In this document: positions 17,166 through 26,060 of the stretch, piece by piece | Layout: each line of letters begins with the position of its first letter | Numbering within the stretch: the first letter of the stretch is position 1 | Translations under genes and position numbers: made by a program | Assembly: GCA_964487555.1 (NCBI GenBank) | Contig: CAZART010000034.1 | Coordinates: 1 to 43,963, forward strand | Length of the DNA stretch: 43,963 nucleotides | Origin: CAZART01 sp964487555 | GTDB lineage: Bacteria > Bacteroidota > Rhodothermia > Rhodothermales > VXPQ01 | Direction: 5' to 3' | The notes under the pieces: model-generated | Seen by the model: only the letters and a program-made list of their open reading frames with translations | Database searches by the model: none | Told to the model about the DNA's origin: nothing

Positions 17166-18077
17166 TCAGCGCGCGGCTCCTACGTGCATGCGAGTCGAGT
17201 CTACGGATATCGCCGTAAAGATCCCAATAGCACCTTCGAGATTCGAAAGCGGCTCGCGGCGCTCCGGCGTACCACGGCTCGATGCAAATCGCGCATAGTC
17301 GCGCCCGCTGCGAATGATCGAGATTCTAAGGGCGTGGTCGGGGAACGGCGCATCGATGGTGTCTACGCCGACGGCGTAGACACCGGTCCACGTCCGCGCG
17401 CCCCGATCGTCGGAGGGAGCGTCATCCTCGCTAAAAATCGCTTCGGAACGCAGAAATAGATCGACGACGGTGGACGAGAAGGCGGAATAGGGACGCAGCT
17501 GTGCCCGGACCCAGAACTCGGAGCCGGAATCCACTACGGAATCCCACTTCAACGAGACTTCGATCGGGTAGATGAACCCCTTATAGGCGCCTACCGCCAG
17601 GGAGTCGGAGAGCAGCAGCGAGTCGAGGAGGACGGCCGATACCGGTTCTTCCGGCACCACGAGGTCGGCGGACAACAGGCGAATCGGCGGTGGAACGGTG
17701 CCGCTTGCAGACACACGATCGCCGTTCCACGCAATGTTAAGGGAAAAGGCGGCGCCGGGCTCGGCAACGGCTCCGCCGACGCTTACCGGGCGAAAGCGGC
17801 CGGGGTGGTCTCGATCGGGGGCATAATCGATGGTTCGCGAACCGATGGTGACCGACACATCGGCATCCATCACGGCGGCGGCGATCGAATCGTAAAGAGA
17901 CGTCAGCGAGGCGGTTCTCGAAAGACGGATCGCGGGAGCGGGCTTGCCCGTGTCGATGAAACCTTCAACGACGAGCGTCGGATCGGGGTCGGACGGCAAG
18001 GCGCTGTCGCAGCCGGCTAATACGAGGCCGATGCCGCAAAGGGCGAGAAGACGTATGATTGAACGGTAGAGGGTCAT
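17166..18077 (-). CDS. DUF4249 lipoprotein, partner of the TonB receptor
   Basis: A 303-residue DUF4249 protein. The signal peptide IIRLLALCGIGLVLAGC ends in a lipobox with cysteine at about 19. The following PTLVVEGFIDTGKPAPAIRLSRTASL is the typical DUF4249 start; these proteins have an N-terminal Ig-like strand region and occur next to TonB-dependent receptors in Bacteroidota, where they are thought to help at the cell surface. The start ATG at 18077 lies one base after the receptor stop, so the pair is translationally coupled. Substrate is unknown. The longer open frame to 18149 overlaps the receptor gene and is rejected. Confidence 0.88.
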   Translation of the reverse strand: MTLYRSIIRLLALCGIGLVLAGCDSALPSDPDPTLVVEGFIDTGKPAPAIRLSRTASLTSLYDSIAAAVMDADVSVTIGSRTIDYAPDRDHPGRFRPVSVGGAVAEPGAAFSLNIAWNGDRVSASGTVPPPIRLLSADLVVPEEPVSAVLLDSLLLSDSLAVGAYKGFIYPIEVSLKWDSVVDSGSEFWVRAQLRPYSAFSSTVVDLFLRSEAIFSEDDAPSDDRGARTWTGVYAVGVDTIDAPFPDHALRISIIRSGRDYARFASSRGTPERREPLSNLEGAIGIFTAISVDSTRMHVGAAR

Positions 18078-18078
18078 C

Positions 18079-20748
18079 CTATAGCTCCATCTGGAGCTCG
18101 AAAAGTGGTAAAAGCGGCAGGCCGCGGCGGTTTTGAACGTCGACTCCACCGTCCGCAGGGACGTACTGGCGCGCGATCACGTTGCGCCGATTCATCGCAT
18201 TATAGAGGTGAAGACCACCGACCCATCGCGCCCCGAGCAGCCGGAATCGCCTCTGTACAGATAGGTCGGCGCGCATGTAGGCGGGTAACCGGCCGTTGTT
18301 GATCTGCGGGCGATGAAAGTAGCGCTCGTCTTCTTCGAGCGGATCCCCGATGGCGTACTGTGCCACCGGAACGGTGAGCGGATATCCACTCCGAAGCTCG
18401 ACGGACGCCGTGAAATCCCACTTCCCTGCAACGCGCGAAACGACGGCCCGTGCTGAGAACGGCACGTCGAACGGGCTCGGCCGGAGCGATTTCTCGCCGA
18501 GGATGACGGAGCGGGTGAGCGACTTGCTGCCGGAATAGCTGAGCCGGACGTCCCATGAGCCCGTCCGAATCTGAGTACCGATCTCTAAGCCGTACGCGCG
18601 CGCATCGCCGGGGACATACTGGCCGAGGAGCGCAGCCACATCGATTCCCGGCCCGATCAGACCGTCTTTCGATTGTGACTCATCCTCGGGGAGAAGCACG
18701 TTGTCGACGTCCCTGAGGTACGCGTCGCCCGTTATCAGAAGGCCTGGAAGAAGGCGGCTCTCAAAGCCGCCCGACACCTGTACGCTCGTCGAGGGGCGAA
18801 CCTCGTCGCCGGCCGGAATCCAGCGGCTTGATACCAGATCGTACGTGAACGCGAAGCGGTCACGAATCCGGTGAAGATACTGAACGTGGCGTCCGGCCCC
18901 GGCGCGCAGGGTGAGATAGGTCGGATCGACGACGTACTGCATACTGATGCTCGGGCTCGCGTCCGCATAGCGCCCGGCGCCGAAAAAGCTCAGGCGCAGC
19001 CCCGGCGTGAGCGTCCAATTTCGGCCCAGTTTCCATGCATCCTGCGCATAGAGGGCGAGTTCGGGATCCGAAGAAAGGCTCTGCTGGTCGATTTTGTCGA
19101 CCGAGCCGGCGGAACGCCGCACTTCGGCGTCGAGCGAACTATTGAAATCGCGAAGCACCGCCTCGATGCCCACCTGCAGTTGATGGGTGAGGCTTTGGAA
19201 ATAGTCGATGTCGACCTTTATACCTACGTCGCGAAGGTCGATCCGGTAGTCGGACGCCAGATCGGCGGTCGACGTCGGACGCAAGAAGGCCGATTCTCGG
19301 GCTCCATAGATAGAAACGTACGTCGTCGCCGTGACGAAGAGCCGATCCGATTGAAGATGCTGATAGCGCGCACTGAAGAGGTGATTGTTCCATCGATGCA
19401 CCACTTCAAAAAAAAGATCGGTGGGGCGCAGCCACGACGAAAAATCGAGGGAAAGCTCGAAGGGCAGGCGCAGATCGAGGTTGTCACCCCCGCGGTAGAG
19501 ACTGATGGAAAGTCGGTCCCGCTCGTTAATGCGCCACGTGTATTTCGCGCTCGCGTCGTAGAAGTAATACCCCGTCCGGAGCGTGTCGCGCCTGCCGTCG
19601 GATCCCTCTACGGGATGCTCTCGACCGATCAGCTTATCGAGATACGAACGGCGGCCGGCAAGCATGAAGGAGCTGTTGCGCGTAGCCGGCGTCTCGATCA
19701 CGAACCGACCGCTGAGTGCACTAAGGCCTACGAGTACGGCCGGTTCCTCTCTCGTCCCGTCCTTCATCTGCGCGTCGAGCACGGACGCCAGTCGTCCTCC
19801 GTACTGGGATGGATAGGCGTCCCGGTACAGTTTGATATTCTTGAATGTCTCGGTCTGGAACGTGGAAATCAGGCTGAACGCGTGCCAGGGATGATAAACC
19901 GGTGCTCCATCCAGCAGATAGAGATTCTGATCCGGCGCGGCGCCGCGCACAACCAGCCCGCCGTTGATTTCGCCGGATTTCCGGATGCCGGGATACCACT
20001 GAAGCGCCTGAAACAGATCGGCCTCTCCCGGAAATGACGGGAGCGATTCGAGCCGGCTCACCGGCTCCGCGAGAAGACCGGGTATGGTCTTTACGTCGGC
20101 TCGATCGGCCTGTTCATCCTCCACGACAATGGCGTCGCTCTCGAGCGTAGTGGGCTGCAGCTGCACGCGGAGCGCCGGCGCGCCGGGAGAAAGACGAAGC
20201 TCGGCGTTCTGAAACCCGACATACGAGACCCGGACGCTGTACTCGCGAATCGGCAGTGCCGGCAAGGCGAAGTACCCGGCGGTATTCGTCGCAGTGCCGA
20301 TCTCGAGATCGGGCAGAAGAACGTGCGCACCTGGAAGGACCTCTCCGGAGGCGGCATCCGTCACGAATCCGGACAGCGTCGCGCGACTCGGTTCGGGCGG
20401 AACGGTGGATATCGTATGGGCAACCACGACGTACTGCTTTCGGCGCACGCGTTCGGCGCGTAGTCCCGTAGCATTCAGTACGCAATCCAACGCCGCATTC
20501 GGATCGTCCCCTTCATAACGACAGGATGCCGTTCGGCCGGCCACCAGCGCTTCGGCGAAAACGACGTCGATGCCGGCTTGATCTCGCACATCGACGAGGA
20601 GCTCACGCAAAGAAACGTCACGGGCATGCACGCTAATGCTCTGCGCGCGGAGTTCGCCCGCCGCGAAGCACCAGAGGAGGAAAAGGAGCGTTGGGTAGAA
20701 GCCGTACCGCACGTTGCCGAAGATGTTGTTTTGCCGCCAGATAGGCAA
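18079..20748 (-). CDS. TonB-dependent receptor with N-terminal signalling (STN) domain
   Basis: An outer-membrane receptor of up to 889 residues. After a signal peptide (GFYPTLLFLLWCFAAGELRAQ) comes a secretin/TonB short N-terminal domain (about 37-110, SVHARDVSLRELLVDVRDQAGIDVVF), the domain that FecA-type receptors use to signal to FecR. Next is a carboxypeptidase-like regulatory domain (ATLSGFVTDAASGEVLPGAHV, about 122-205), the plug (LFQALQWYPGIRKSGEINGGLVVRGAAPDQNLYLLDG) and a 22-strand-type barrel ending in FELQMEL. With sigma and FecR upstream it fits cell-surface signalling; the ligand is not known. No ATG opens the frame: candidates are TTG at 20748 and GTG at 20712, the latter giving a tidy signal peptide. 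Confidence 0.92.
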   Translation of the reverse strand: MPIWRQNNIFGNVRYGFYPTLLFLLWCFAAGELRAQSISVHARDVSLRELLVDVRDQAGIDVVFAEALVAGRTASCRYEGDDPNAALDCVLNATGLRAERVRRKQYVVVAHTISTVPPEPSRATLSGFVTDAASGEVLPGAHVLLPDLEIGTATNTAGYFALPALPIREYSVRVSYVGFQNAELRLSPGAPALRVQLQPTTLESDAIVVEDEQADRADVKTIPGLLAEPVSRLESLPSFPGEADLFQALQWYPGIRKSGEINGGLVVRGAAPDQNLYLLDGAPVYHPWHAFSLISTFQTETFKNIKLYRDAYPSQYGGRLASVLDAQMKDGTREEPAVLVGLSALSGRFVIETPATRNSSFMLAGRRSYLDKLIGREHPVEGSDGRRDTLRTGYYFYDASAKYTWRINERDRLSISLYRGGDNLDLRLPFELSLDFSSWLRPTDLFFEVVHRWNNHLFSARYQHLQSDRLFVTATTYVSIYGARESAFLRPTSTADLASDYRIDLRDVGIKVDIDYFQSLTHQLQVGIEAVLRDFNSSLDAEVRRSAGSVDKIDQQSLSSDPELALYAQDAWKLGRNWTLTPGLRLSFFGAGRYADASPSISMQYVVDPTYLTLRAGAGRHVQYLHRIRDRFAFTYDLVSSRWIPAGDEVRPSTSVQVSGGFESRLLPGLLITGDAYLRDVDNVLLPEDESQSKDGLIGPGIDVAALLGQYVPGDARAYGLEIGTQIRTGSWDVRLSYSGSKSLTRSVILGEKSLRPSPFDVPFSARAVVSRVAGKWDFTASVELRSGYPLTVPVAQYAIGDPLEEDERYFHRPQINNGRLPAYMRADLSVQRRFRLLGARWVGGLHLYNAMNRRNVIARQYVPADGGVDVQNRRGLPLLPLFELQMEL

Positions 20749-20787
20749 AACGCCAAGATAGCTTCGCGCGCTACGCGGTTCAATGAA

Positions 20788-22038
20788 TCATGGGTGCGTT
20801 AATACGTACCCACCGCCGGCATTCTTCTCAACGGTTGCGCCGATGGCGGAGGCGATCACGTCGAGGATATCTTCCAACGGCTGGTTCTGCTCGAACGTGC
20901 CGGTGATGCGTTCGTCCGTCAGCTCATCTTCCAGGATGATCGAGGTGCCGAAATGATCGCTGAGCAGACGCGCGATATCCCCGAGAGGGGTCGAATGGAA
21001 AATGAAAAGACCGGTCCACGTCAGTCGGCGCGGAATGTCGATGGAAATCGGCGGTGAAGGACCGGATCCGGCGACGACGCGGCTCATCTGCCCGCCTTCG
21101 AGCACAACGAGATCGTCAAGCTTCTCGCTGCGGGCGAGCGTAAGCCGGCCGTCGGCGAGCACGACTTCGGTCAGGCGGTCTCGTGCGTCGACGCCGAAGG
21201 ATGTGCCGAGCACCGTAACGCGGGCTGTGGGCGTCTCCACGAGAAAGCCCCGTCCTTCAGGTGCGATCTCGAAGTAGGCCCGGCCGGTGAGCTCCGCCCT
21301 TCGGTTAAGCGAAGACTTCGGGTCCGCATACGAGAGCGTGGACGATTCCAGCAGCCGGATCTGCGATCCCTGGCCAAGCGCGACGAGACGTATCTCGCCG
21401 TCTCCCGTTTCGACCGTAAGCATGCCGCCGTCGCGCTCTGCGACCTGCGTCACGATGAACGCGAAGGCGACCAGGGCGACGGCGATGGCGCTGCGGACGG
21501 CCCAGCGGTACGCGCGGCGACGGCGCGGCGGCGCGGCCGCACGGCCGACGGTGACGGTCGCGGCCCGGCGGCCCGCGAAATGACGGCGCTCGTCGCCGCG
21601 GGACGCCTCCCGATCTGTCGGTGTGCGATGTGCCTGTTCGACGTCGCGGCCCTGCTCGCCGGTCTCGGTTTCAAAATACGCATCCCACAGGTCCAAGAAT
21701 TCCGCGGCGGCATCGCCCACGTCGTCAGAGGCGATGGTAAGGGCTTGATGGCGCATCAGCGCGCCCTCTAGACGGGTGGCATGATCCGCGACAAGCTCCA
21801 ACTCTTCCGCCGTAAGCTCGGCGGCGCGGCCCGCGCGGCAGAGCGAGAACAGCGAGAAAAGTCTCGGATCCGCTGGGGCGGCGCCCGCAATTTCCGTGCG
21901 GATCGCCGTGGCGATCTCTCGGCGGCACGCGAAGAGGGCGGCCAGCGCGGGGTCGGCCGCAACGGCACGGCGCAGCTCGGCCGTCTCCTCAGCGGAGAGG
22001 TCCGGATACGCGATGATTAATTCGATCGGGTCGAGCAT
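20788..22038 (-). CDS. FecR-type anti-sigma regulator
   Basis: A 416-residue FecR-family protein, the inner-membrane link that holds or activates the ECF sigma factor in response to the receptor. The cytoplasmic N-terminal part is long (about 178 residues), followed by a single membrane helix (SAIAVALVAFAFIVTQVA, about 183-200). The periplasmic FecR domain follows (TVETGDGEIRLVALGQGSQIRLLESSTLSY, ELTGRAYFEIAPEGRGFLVET, TVLGTSFGVDAR, VVLADGRLTL), then a C-terminal DUF4974/STN-like module (FHSTPLGDIARLLSDHFGTSIIL, ITGTFEQNQPLEDILDVIASA). The ATG at 22038 is chosen; the frame is open to 22131. It sits 105 bp after the sigma gene and 39 bp before the receptor gene. Confidence 0.92.
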   Translation of the reverse strand: MLDPIELIIAYPDLSAEETAELRRAVAADPALAALFACRREIATAIRTEIAGAAPADPRLFSLFSLCRAGRAAELTAEELELVADHATRLEGALMRHQALTIASDDVGDAAAEFLDLWDAYFETETGEQGRDVEQAHRTPTDREASRGDERRHFAGRRAATVTVGRAAAPPRRRRAYRWAVRSAIAVALVAFAFIVTQVAERDGGMLTVETGDGEIRLVALGQGSQIRLLESSTLSYADPKSSLNRRAELTGRAYFEIAPEGRGFLVETPTARVTVLGTSFGVDARDRLTEVVLADGRLTLARSEKLDDLVVLEGGQMSRVVAGSGPSPPISIDIPRRLTWTGLFIFHSTPLGDIARLLSDHFGTSIILEDELTDERITGTFEQNQPLEDILDVIASAIGATVEKNAGGGYVLTHP

Positions 22039-22143
22039 GTGATCCGCCCGGGGTGGGGGCGTGGGCAGGCAGATGGTCTCTTTTTGTCTTCTGTTATGAA
22101 AGCCGCCGTTTATCCTAAAAAGGTAACGCACCGCGCGAACGTG

Positions 22144-22680
22144 CTACGTGCCCGGAGGGTCAAGCGTCTCCCGCATTTTTTGGAAGGCCCGCTTCACCTG
22201 CATCTTCACGGCGGCCTCGGTCGTGTCGAGCTTCCTGGCGATTTCCTCGTAGCGATATCCGAACTCACGGAGCTCCATGATGGTGCGCGCATGTTCAGAG
22301 AGCGCCCCGAGGGCGCGTTCCACGTCGACCGATAGCCCCGCACCCGAGACATCGTCCACATGGTCGGGCGGCCGATCCGGATCGAAAAGATGCTCCTTCG
22401 CACTATATCGACCGCGATAATAGTCTTGAAGTTCATAGACGGCCGCCTTCATCGTGAAGGATTTCAGGCGCGCCGGATCGTTCAGATCGGCAAGGCCGCG
22501 ATGCAGCCGAAGGAGCGTATTCTGAACGAGGTCATCGACGTCCGCTCTGGAGCCGATTCGGGAAATGAAGAAAGCCCGCAGCATCGGCTCGATGCGGGAC
22601 AAGAGCACGGCGAACGCTTCTTCATCGCCCCGCTGGGCATCCTCGACGAGCTGTACGTCGAAACGTCGCTTCCCGGCCAT
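22144..22680 (-). CDS. ECF-family RNA polymerase sigma factor
   Basis: A 178-residue ECF sigma-70 protein with region 2 (VEDAQRGDEEAFAVLL, RADVDDLVQNTLLRLHRGL, a SFTMKAAVYELQDYYRGR stretch) and region 4 (ALSEHARTIMELREFGYRYEEIARKLDTTEAAVKMQVKRAFQKMR), the helix-turn-helix that reads the minus-35 element. ATG 22680 (MAGKRRFDV) fits the family; the open frame to 22947 is an artefact of GC-rich DNA. As the first gene of sigma-FecR-receptor-DUF4249, it very likely drives that operon when the receptor is occupied. The 292 bp upstream to the kinase gene contain no other gene I can support. Confidence 0.93.
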   Translation of the reverse strand: MAGKRRFDVQLVEDAQRGDEEAFAVLLSRIEPMLRAFFISRIGSRADVDDLVQNTLLRLHRGLADLNDPARLKSFTMKAAVYELQDYYRGRYSAKEHLFDPDRPPDHVDDVSGAGLSVDVERALGALSEHARTIMELREFGYRYEEIARKLDTTEAAVKMQVKRAFQKMRETLDPPGT

Positions 22681-22972
22681 AAATCCATACCGTGCGAGAT
22701 CGCGGCTTACGGATGAGAGGCAGAGGATACGTAAATGGATCGCGCACCTGCAAACCCGAACGTTCCGGCGTAAAGACGATCCGGCCGGGGCTGCGTAGGC
22801 GCCGCCCCCACACGAAGTGTCCGGCGATTGCCGACACCCCCGCCCGCAGGGCCGCGCTGCCGTCTCGCGGGGAGGGATGATGGCGCGGACGTCGGTAAGC
22901 CCACGCAAAATCGTCGGCTTCCTGGGTGCTACCGGCCGCGCCCGCAAAAAAAACGAAAGGACGAACGCCGCG

Positions 22973-24703
22973 TCAGGCGACGCATACTGGTCGGCTCGAT
23001 TTGGAGGCGGCGGGAAGAGTGATCGAGAACGTCGAGCCCGTGCCTCGCCGGCTTTGCACGTCTATCGTGCCGCCGAGAAGATCCACGAGCCGTTTGACGA
23101 TGGCGAGGCCCAGGCCGTTTCCTTCGTGGTCGCGGTCCAGGCCGGCGGATTCTTGCGTGAACTCCTCGAAGATCGAGGGCAGAAAATCCTCGCTGATGCC
23201 GACGCCCGTGTCCACAATATCGATACGCACGGTTGAGTCGGTGGCATCCACCGTAAGGCTTACCGAGCCCGCGTTCGTGAATTTGATAGCGTTGTCGACG
23301 ATGTGATTGAGCACGCGGCGCAGGCACGTAACGTCCAGCCGCGTCCACGTCGGTTCGCCGCCAACGTGTACGGTGAGGGCGAGGCCTTTTGTCTCGGCTT
23401 CCATCTGCACGGCACCGGCGATCGATCGCACCTCCTCGCGTACGTCCACGAGTACAGGCTGCAATTTCTTCGAGTTTGCGTCGAGCTGCGCCAGCTCGAG
23501 CACCGAATCGAGCGTGTTGTGGAGACGGCGGCCGCTCTGCTCGATCAGTCTGATTAGCTCTCGCTGACTCTCCGGCAGCTCGTCGTTCAGCACGGTCGTC
23601 CAGCCGAGAATGCTGCACAGCGGAGTGCGGATCTCATGGCTCATATTGGCGAGCAAGGACGACTTAAAGCTCGAAATTTCCTCGGCGTTCTCCTTCGCCT
23701 TCACCAGCCGTTCCTCGTACTCTTTTCGCGAGCTGACGTCGTGGACGACCACGCTCAGCACGTCACGATCGGCGTAGCGGATGCGGTCGATGTGCAGCTC
23801 CACGTAGAGGAGACGACCGTCGGCTCGCCGCAGCATTCCTTCAGTGACGTGTGCCTGTCGGCCGCGAAACGAATGCCCGCATAGATTGAGTTCGGCGTTG
23901 TAGGGCGCTACGACCAGTTCGGTGACGGCCTTCTGCTTCAGGTCGGCCAGTGAGAGACCGGTCATCCGGCAGAAGGCCGGATTTGCATCGAGGAACGAGA
24001 GCGACGCGGCATCGAGCAAGTAAATTCCGTCGGACGCCTGCTCGACGACGGCATGGTAGCACTCTTCAATGGCGTGGAACTGCTTCCGGGCATCGAGGCG
24101 GCCGGCCGCGACGAGAAGAGTCACGAGAGACGCGCAGATGAGAGACGCAATGAAGAGCGCCGGAGCGATCGATGGTCCACCAAACGTGACGCACGCAACG
24201 GATGCGGCCGCTACGGTCAGCGCGAAGAAGATGGCCAGCGGACCCACGTCTCGCAGCGTCACGCTATATCCGACGCCGAGTCCCGGTACGATGAAAAGCA
24301 ATCCGACGGCATAATTCGGCATGAACGCGTTGTACGAAGCCAGCACGATAAACCACCCGGCGACGAGGTAGCAGAGCGCGCGCAGGCCGAAATCGAAATG
24401 TCTTCGAACGAACGAGATGCGGTACGACCCCGCGAGTGTGAAGAGCGCCGCGAAGGCGAGCAGCATCTCCGGCCAGAAGGCGTTCTGGCCGGCGGCATCC
24501 GTCAGTTTGTAGACGGCGCCGAAGGCGAGCAGAAGTACCACCATCAGAAGGCATACCAACCTGGAGAGCTGAAGCTCCGCCGACGAGGCCCCATGGGCGA
24601 CGGATATAGGCTGCACGAACGCTCGGACGTGATCGAAAACTTTGGCCGGAAGGGAGAACACGCCGGGACGATCATCTAGAGACGACTCGTAGCTCTCGGG
24701 CAT
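22973..24703 (-). CDS. PAS-domain sensor histidine kinase, membrane-bound
   Basis: A 576-residue sensor kinase. Six or so hydrophobic segments lie at about 47-200 (for example LVCLLMVVLLLAFGAVY and ALFIASLICASLVTLLVAAG). A PAS domain follows (about 212-328, VVEQASDGIYLLDAASLSFLDANPAFCRMTGLS), ending in VVVHDVSSRKEYEERL. The HisKA domain has the phospho-acceptor histidine 356 in MSHEIRTP. The ATPase domain shows the N box (HIVDNAIKFTNAG), G1 (DTGVGIS), F (IFEEFTQ) and G2 (GNGLGLAIVKRL). There is no receiver domain and no response-regulator gene nearby, so it is an orphan kinase here. The signal is unknown. It lies just upstream of the sigma-FecR operon on the same strand; a shared role is only suggestion. 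Confidence 0.92.
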   Translation of the reverse strand: MPESYESSLDDRPGVFSLPAKVFDHVRAFVQPISVAHGASSAELQLSRLVCLLMVVLLLAFGAVYKLTDAAGQNAFWPEMLLAFAALFTLAGSYRISFVRRHFDFGLRALCYLVAGWFIVLASYNAFMPNYAVGLLFIVPGLGVGYSVTLRDVGPLAIFFALTVAAASVACVTFGGPSIAPALFIASLICASLVTLLVAAGRLDARKQFHAIEECYHAVVEQASDGIYLLDAASLSFLDANPAFCRMTGLSLADLKQKAVTELVVAPYNAELNLCGHSFRGRQAHVTEGMLRRADGRLLYVELHIDRIRYADRDVLSVVVHDVSSRKEYEERLVKAKENAEEISSFKSSLLANMSHEIRTPLCSILGWTTVLNDELPESQRELIRLIEQSGRRLHNTLDSVLELAQLDANSKKLQPVLVDVREEVRSIAGAVQMEAETKGLALTVHVGGEPTWTRLDVTCLRRVLNHIVDNAIKFTNAGSVSLTVDATDSTVRIDIVDTGVGISEDFLPSIFEEFTQESAGLDRDHEGNGLGLAIVKRLVDLLGGTIDVQSRRGTGSTFSITLPAASKSSRPVCVA

Positions 24704-24747
24704 GATGGTTCAGTGCCTTTTCTAATACCGGAGTGAATTCCGTCGAT

Positions 24748-24773
24748 ATCGTAACGGAACGGTGGGTTACGAT
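24748..24773. promoter_or_regulatory. 8-bp inverted repeat, possible operator of the kinase gene
   Basis: ATCGTAAC and GTTACGAT are perfect complements separated by 10 bp (GGAACGGTGG), 45 bp upstream of the kinase start. The size (26 bp) and spacing suit a dimeric regulator binding to two successive major grooves. No known regulator is recognised. Confidence 0.4.
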
Positions 24774-24939
24774 TTGAGCCTTCAACAAGCATCGTACCAG
24801 CGCACACCATCGAGGTGAGTCTTTCGACTATTCCACACGTTGAGGCGTGAGCCGAGTTGGCTGGTTAGTTTAGTTATCTCTTTGCTAAGTACTGACTTAA
24901 CGGCGGATATTCAAACCATCTCTTATTCGCTCGCGAAAG

Positions 24940-24972
24940 TTTTCCACATCATTCTGCTTGGGGTGTGGAAAA
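24940..24972. promoter_or_regulatory. Paired inverted TTTTCCACA boxes (DnaA-box-like)
   Basis: TTTTCCACA (24940-24948) and its exact complement TGTGGAAAA (24964-24972) face each other across 15 bp. The 9-mer differs by one base from the classic DnaA box TTATCCACA. As RNA it would form a 9-bp stem ending in an A/U run, so a hairpin role is the main alternative. There is no dnaA, dnaN or AT-rich unwinding region nearby. Confidence 0.4.
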
Positions 24973-25188
24973 AGGCAGCCTACGCGATTGTATCATTCTG
25001 ATAACGGCGGCCGACGCCGGGAGCAGGCAGATTTCATTTTGAGACGGCTCACCCTTCGTGGCGTGGGGCTGGCGGACCAATCCCGGGCCTAATCCATATA
25101 CATTAAGCGGACGGGGCCGAACTCGGCTGTCCTTTCAGCTCCTCGTTGCCGTCCAGTCCCACCAGTTTCACAAACCTCAGGGAGAGGA

Positions 25189-25461
25189 ATGAGTCTTTAC
25201 GATCTTCACAACGCGACGCTCGAAAACGTGGAAGGAGAAGGGTTTTGCTTCTCGAAGAAGACTGTGTTCGGCAAGCAGTATCAGGGCGTGTTCTTCGGCA
25301 ATGGGATCGACGACCTCGAAGGCGAGGATAACGTCACCTTTAGCGGCGTCGTCTACGACCGCAGCCGCGAGAAAGAGAAAACCTTCAACGTCGAGGTGAC
25401 CAAAGTGACGGCTACGCCGGCGGGTGAGCGGGCGGATTTCGTCGCGACCGAGAAACCCTGA
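25189..25461 (+). CDS. Conserved-looking small protein of unknown function
   Basis: I do not recognise this 90-residue protein. It has no signal peptide or membrane segment, is acidic, and looks like a compact beta-rich domain (QYQGVFFGNGIDDLEGEDNVTFSGVVYDRSREKEKTFNVEVTKVTATP). The start is well supported by GGAGAGG just before the ATG, one of the better ribosome binding sites here, and codon use is like the neighbours, so it is probably a real gene. It stands alone on the plus strand between the kinase gene, transcribed away from it, and the convergent asparaginase gene. Confidence 0.75.
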   Translation: MSLYDLHNATLENVEGEGFCFSKKTVFGKQYQGVFFGNGIDDLEGEDNVTFSGVVYDRSREKEKTFNVEVTKVTATPAGERADFVATEKP

Positions 25462-25519
25462 ACGGTCAGGCTGACGTGCGGACGCTCGTTGCGCTTATGA
25501 CCGTTTGCTCCGCCGCCGA

Positions 25520-25577
25520 CGCCACGGACGCGCGAACGGGCGCCACAGATGCCACGAAGGCCACGGACGCGCAAACG
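25520..25577. repeat. Short direct repeats after the asparaginase gene
   Basis: GCCACGGACGCGCGAACG (from 25521) recurs as GCCACGGACGCGCAAACG (from 25560), about 40 bp apart, with a shorter GCCACAGATGCCACGAAG between. The block fills the end of the convergent gap between the 90-residue gene and the asparaginase gene. No hairpin terminator is evident there. Confidence 0.7.
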
Positions 25578-26060
25578 TCAGAACTTCTCGAATACGTTCT
25601 TGTCGGGATTCTTCTTCACGTGTTCCGGTGTGAAAACCTGACCGTTCATTGCGATGTAGACGCCCGGACCGAGCGTCTGCACGACTCCCATCGCAAAACC
25701 GATGTTGAATTCGGCGTCGCTGTTTTTGAATTGAGCCGGACTCAGCGAACCCACGAGTACGATCGTCTTTCCCGATACCCCTTGCAGGGCGCGGGCCGTC
25801 TCGACCATCGTATCGGTACCGTGGGTGATTAGAATCCTTTCGGCCGGATCTGCCTGAACACGCTCCACGATCAGGGAGCGATCCGTTCCGGTCATGTCGA
25901 GGCTGTCTTTCCGCAGGAGCGTTTCGATCTGGTAATAGGCCCCAACGTTCGCAAATCGGAGGATGTCGATGATCTGCGGATCCCCCACTTCGTATTCGCT
26001 CTTCGCGTCGAAGTAGGTCTTATCGATCGTTCCACCGGTGGTATAGATCTTTATGGCCAT
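25578..26060 (-). CDS. Single-domain asparaginase-like protein
   Basis: A 160-residue protein corresponding to the N-terminal domain of L-asparaginase only. The two catalytic threonine motifs are present: TTGGTIDK (residues about 7-14) and HGTDTMVETA (about 79-88); the lysine of the triad could be the one in SLSPAQFKNSDAEFN. Full-length asparaginases are 320-350 residues with a second domain that helps form the dimer active site, missing here. Short stand-alone versions exist in databases as asparaginase-domain proteins, so this is probably not a broken gene, but activity on asparagine is unproven. The ATG at 26060 (MAIKIYTTGG) is the natural start; the open frame to 26237 overlaps hutG. It lies 134 bp downstream of hutG and may be the last gene of the hut unit. 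Confidence 0.85.
   Translation of the reverse strand: MAIKIYTTGGTIDKTYFDAKSEYEVGDPQIIDILRFANVGAYYQIETLLRKDSLDMTGTDRSLIVERVQADPAERILITHGTDTMVETARALQGVSGKTIVLVGSLSPAQFKNSDAEFNIGFAMGVVQTLGPGVYIAMNGQVFTPEHVKKNPDKNVFEKF

Larger units (their letters stand above)
24704..25188. other. 485-bp divergent intergenic region
   Basis: This region separates the kinase gene (minus) from the small 90-residue gene (plus). It is less GC-rich than the coding DNA around it and carries two clean inverted repeats, described separately (24748-24773 and 24940-24972). I see no open frame with family likeness, no tRNA and no convincing TAnnTTTG element. Both flanking genes need promoters here. Confidence 0.7.

Noticed and set aside
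22950..22972. Run of eight T (minus strand) after the kinase gene as a terminator
   Set aside because: Only a 4-bp stem precedes the run, too weak to call.
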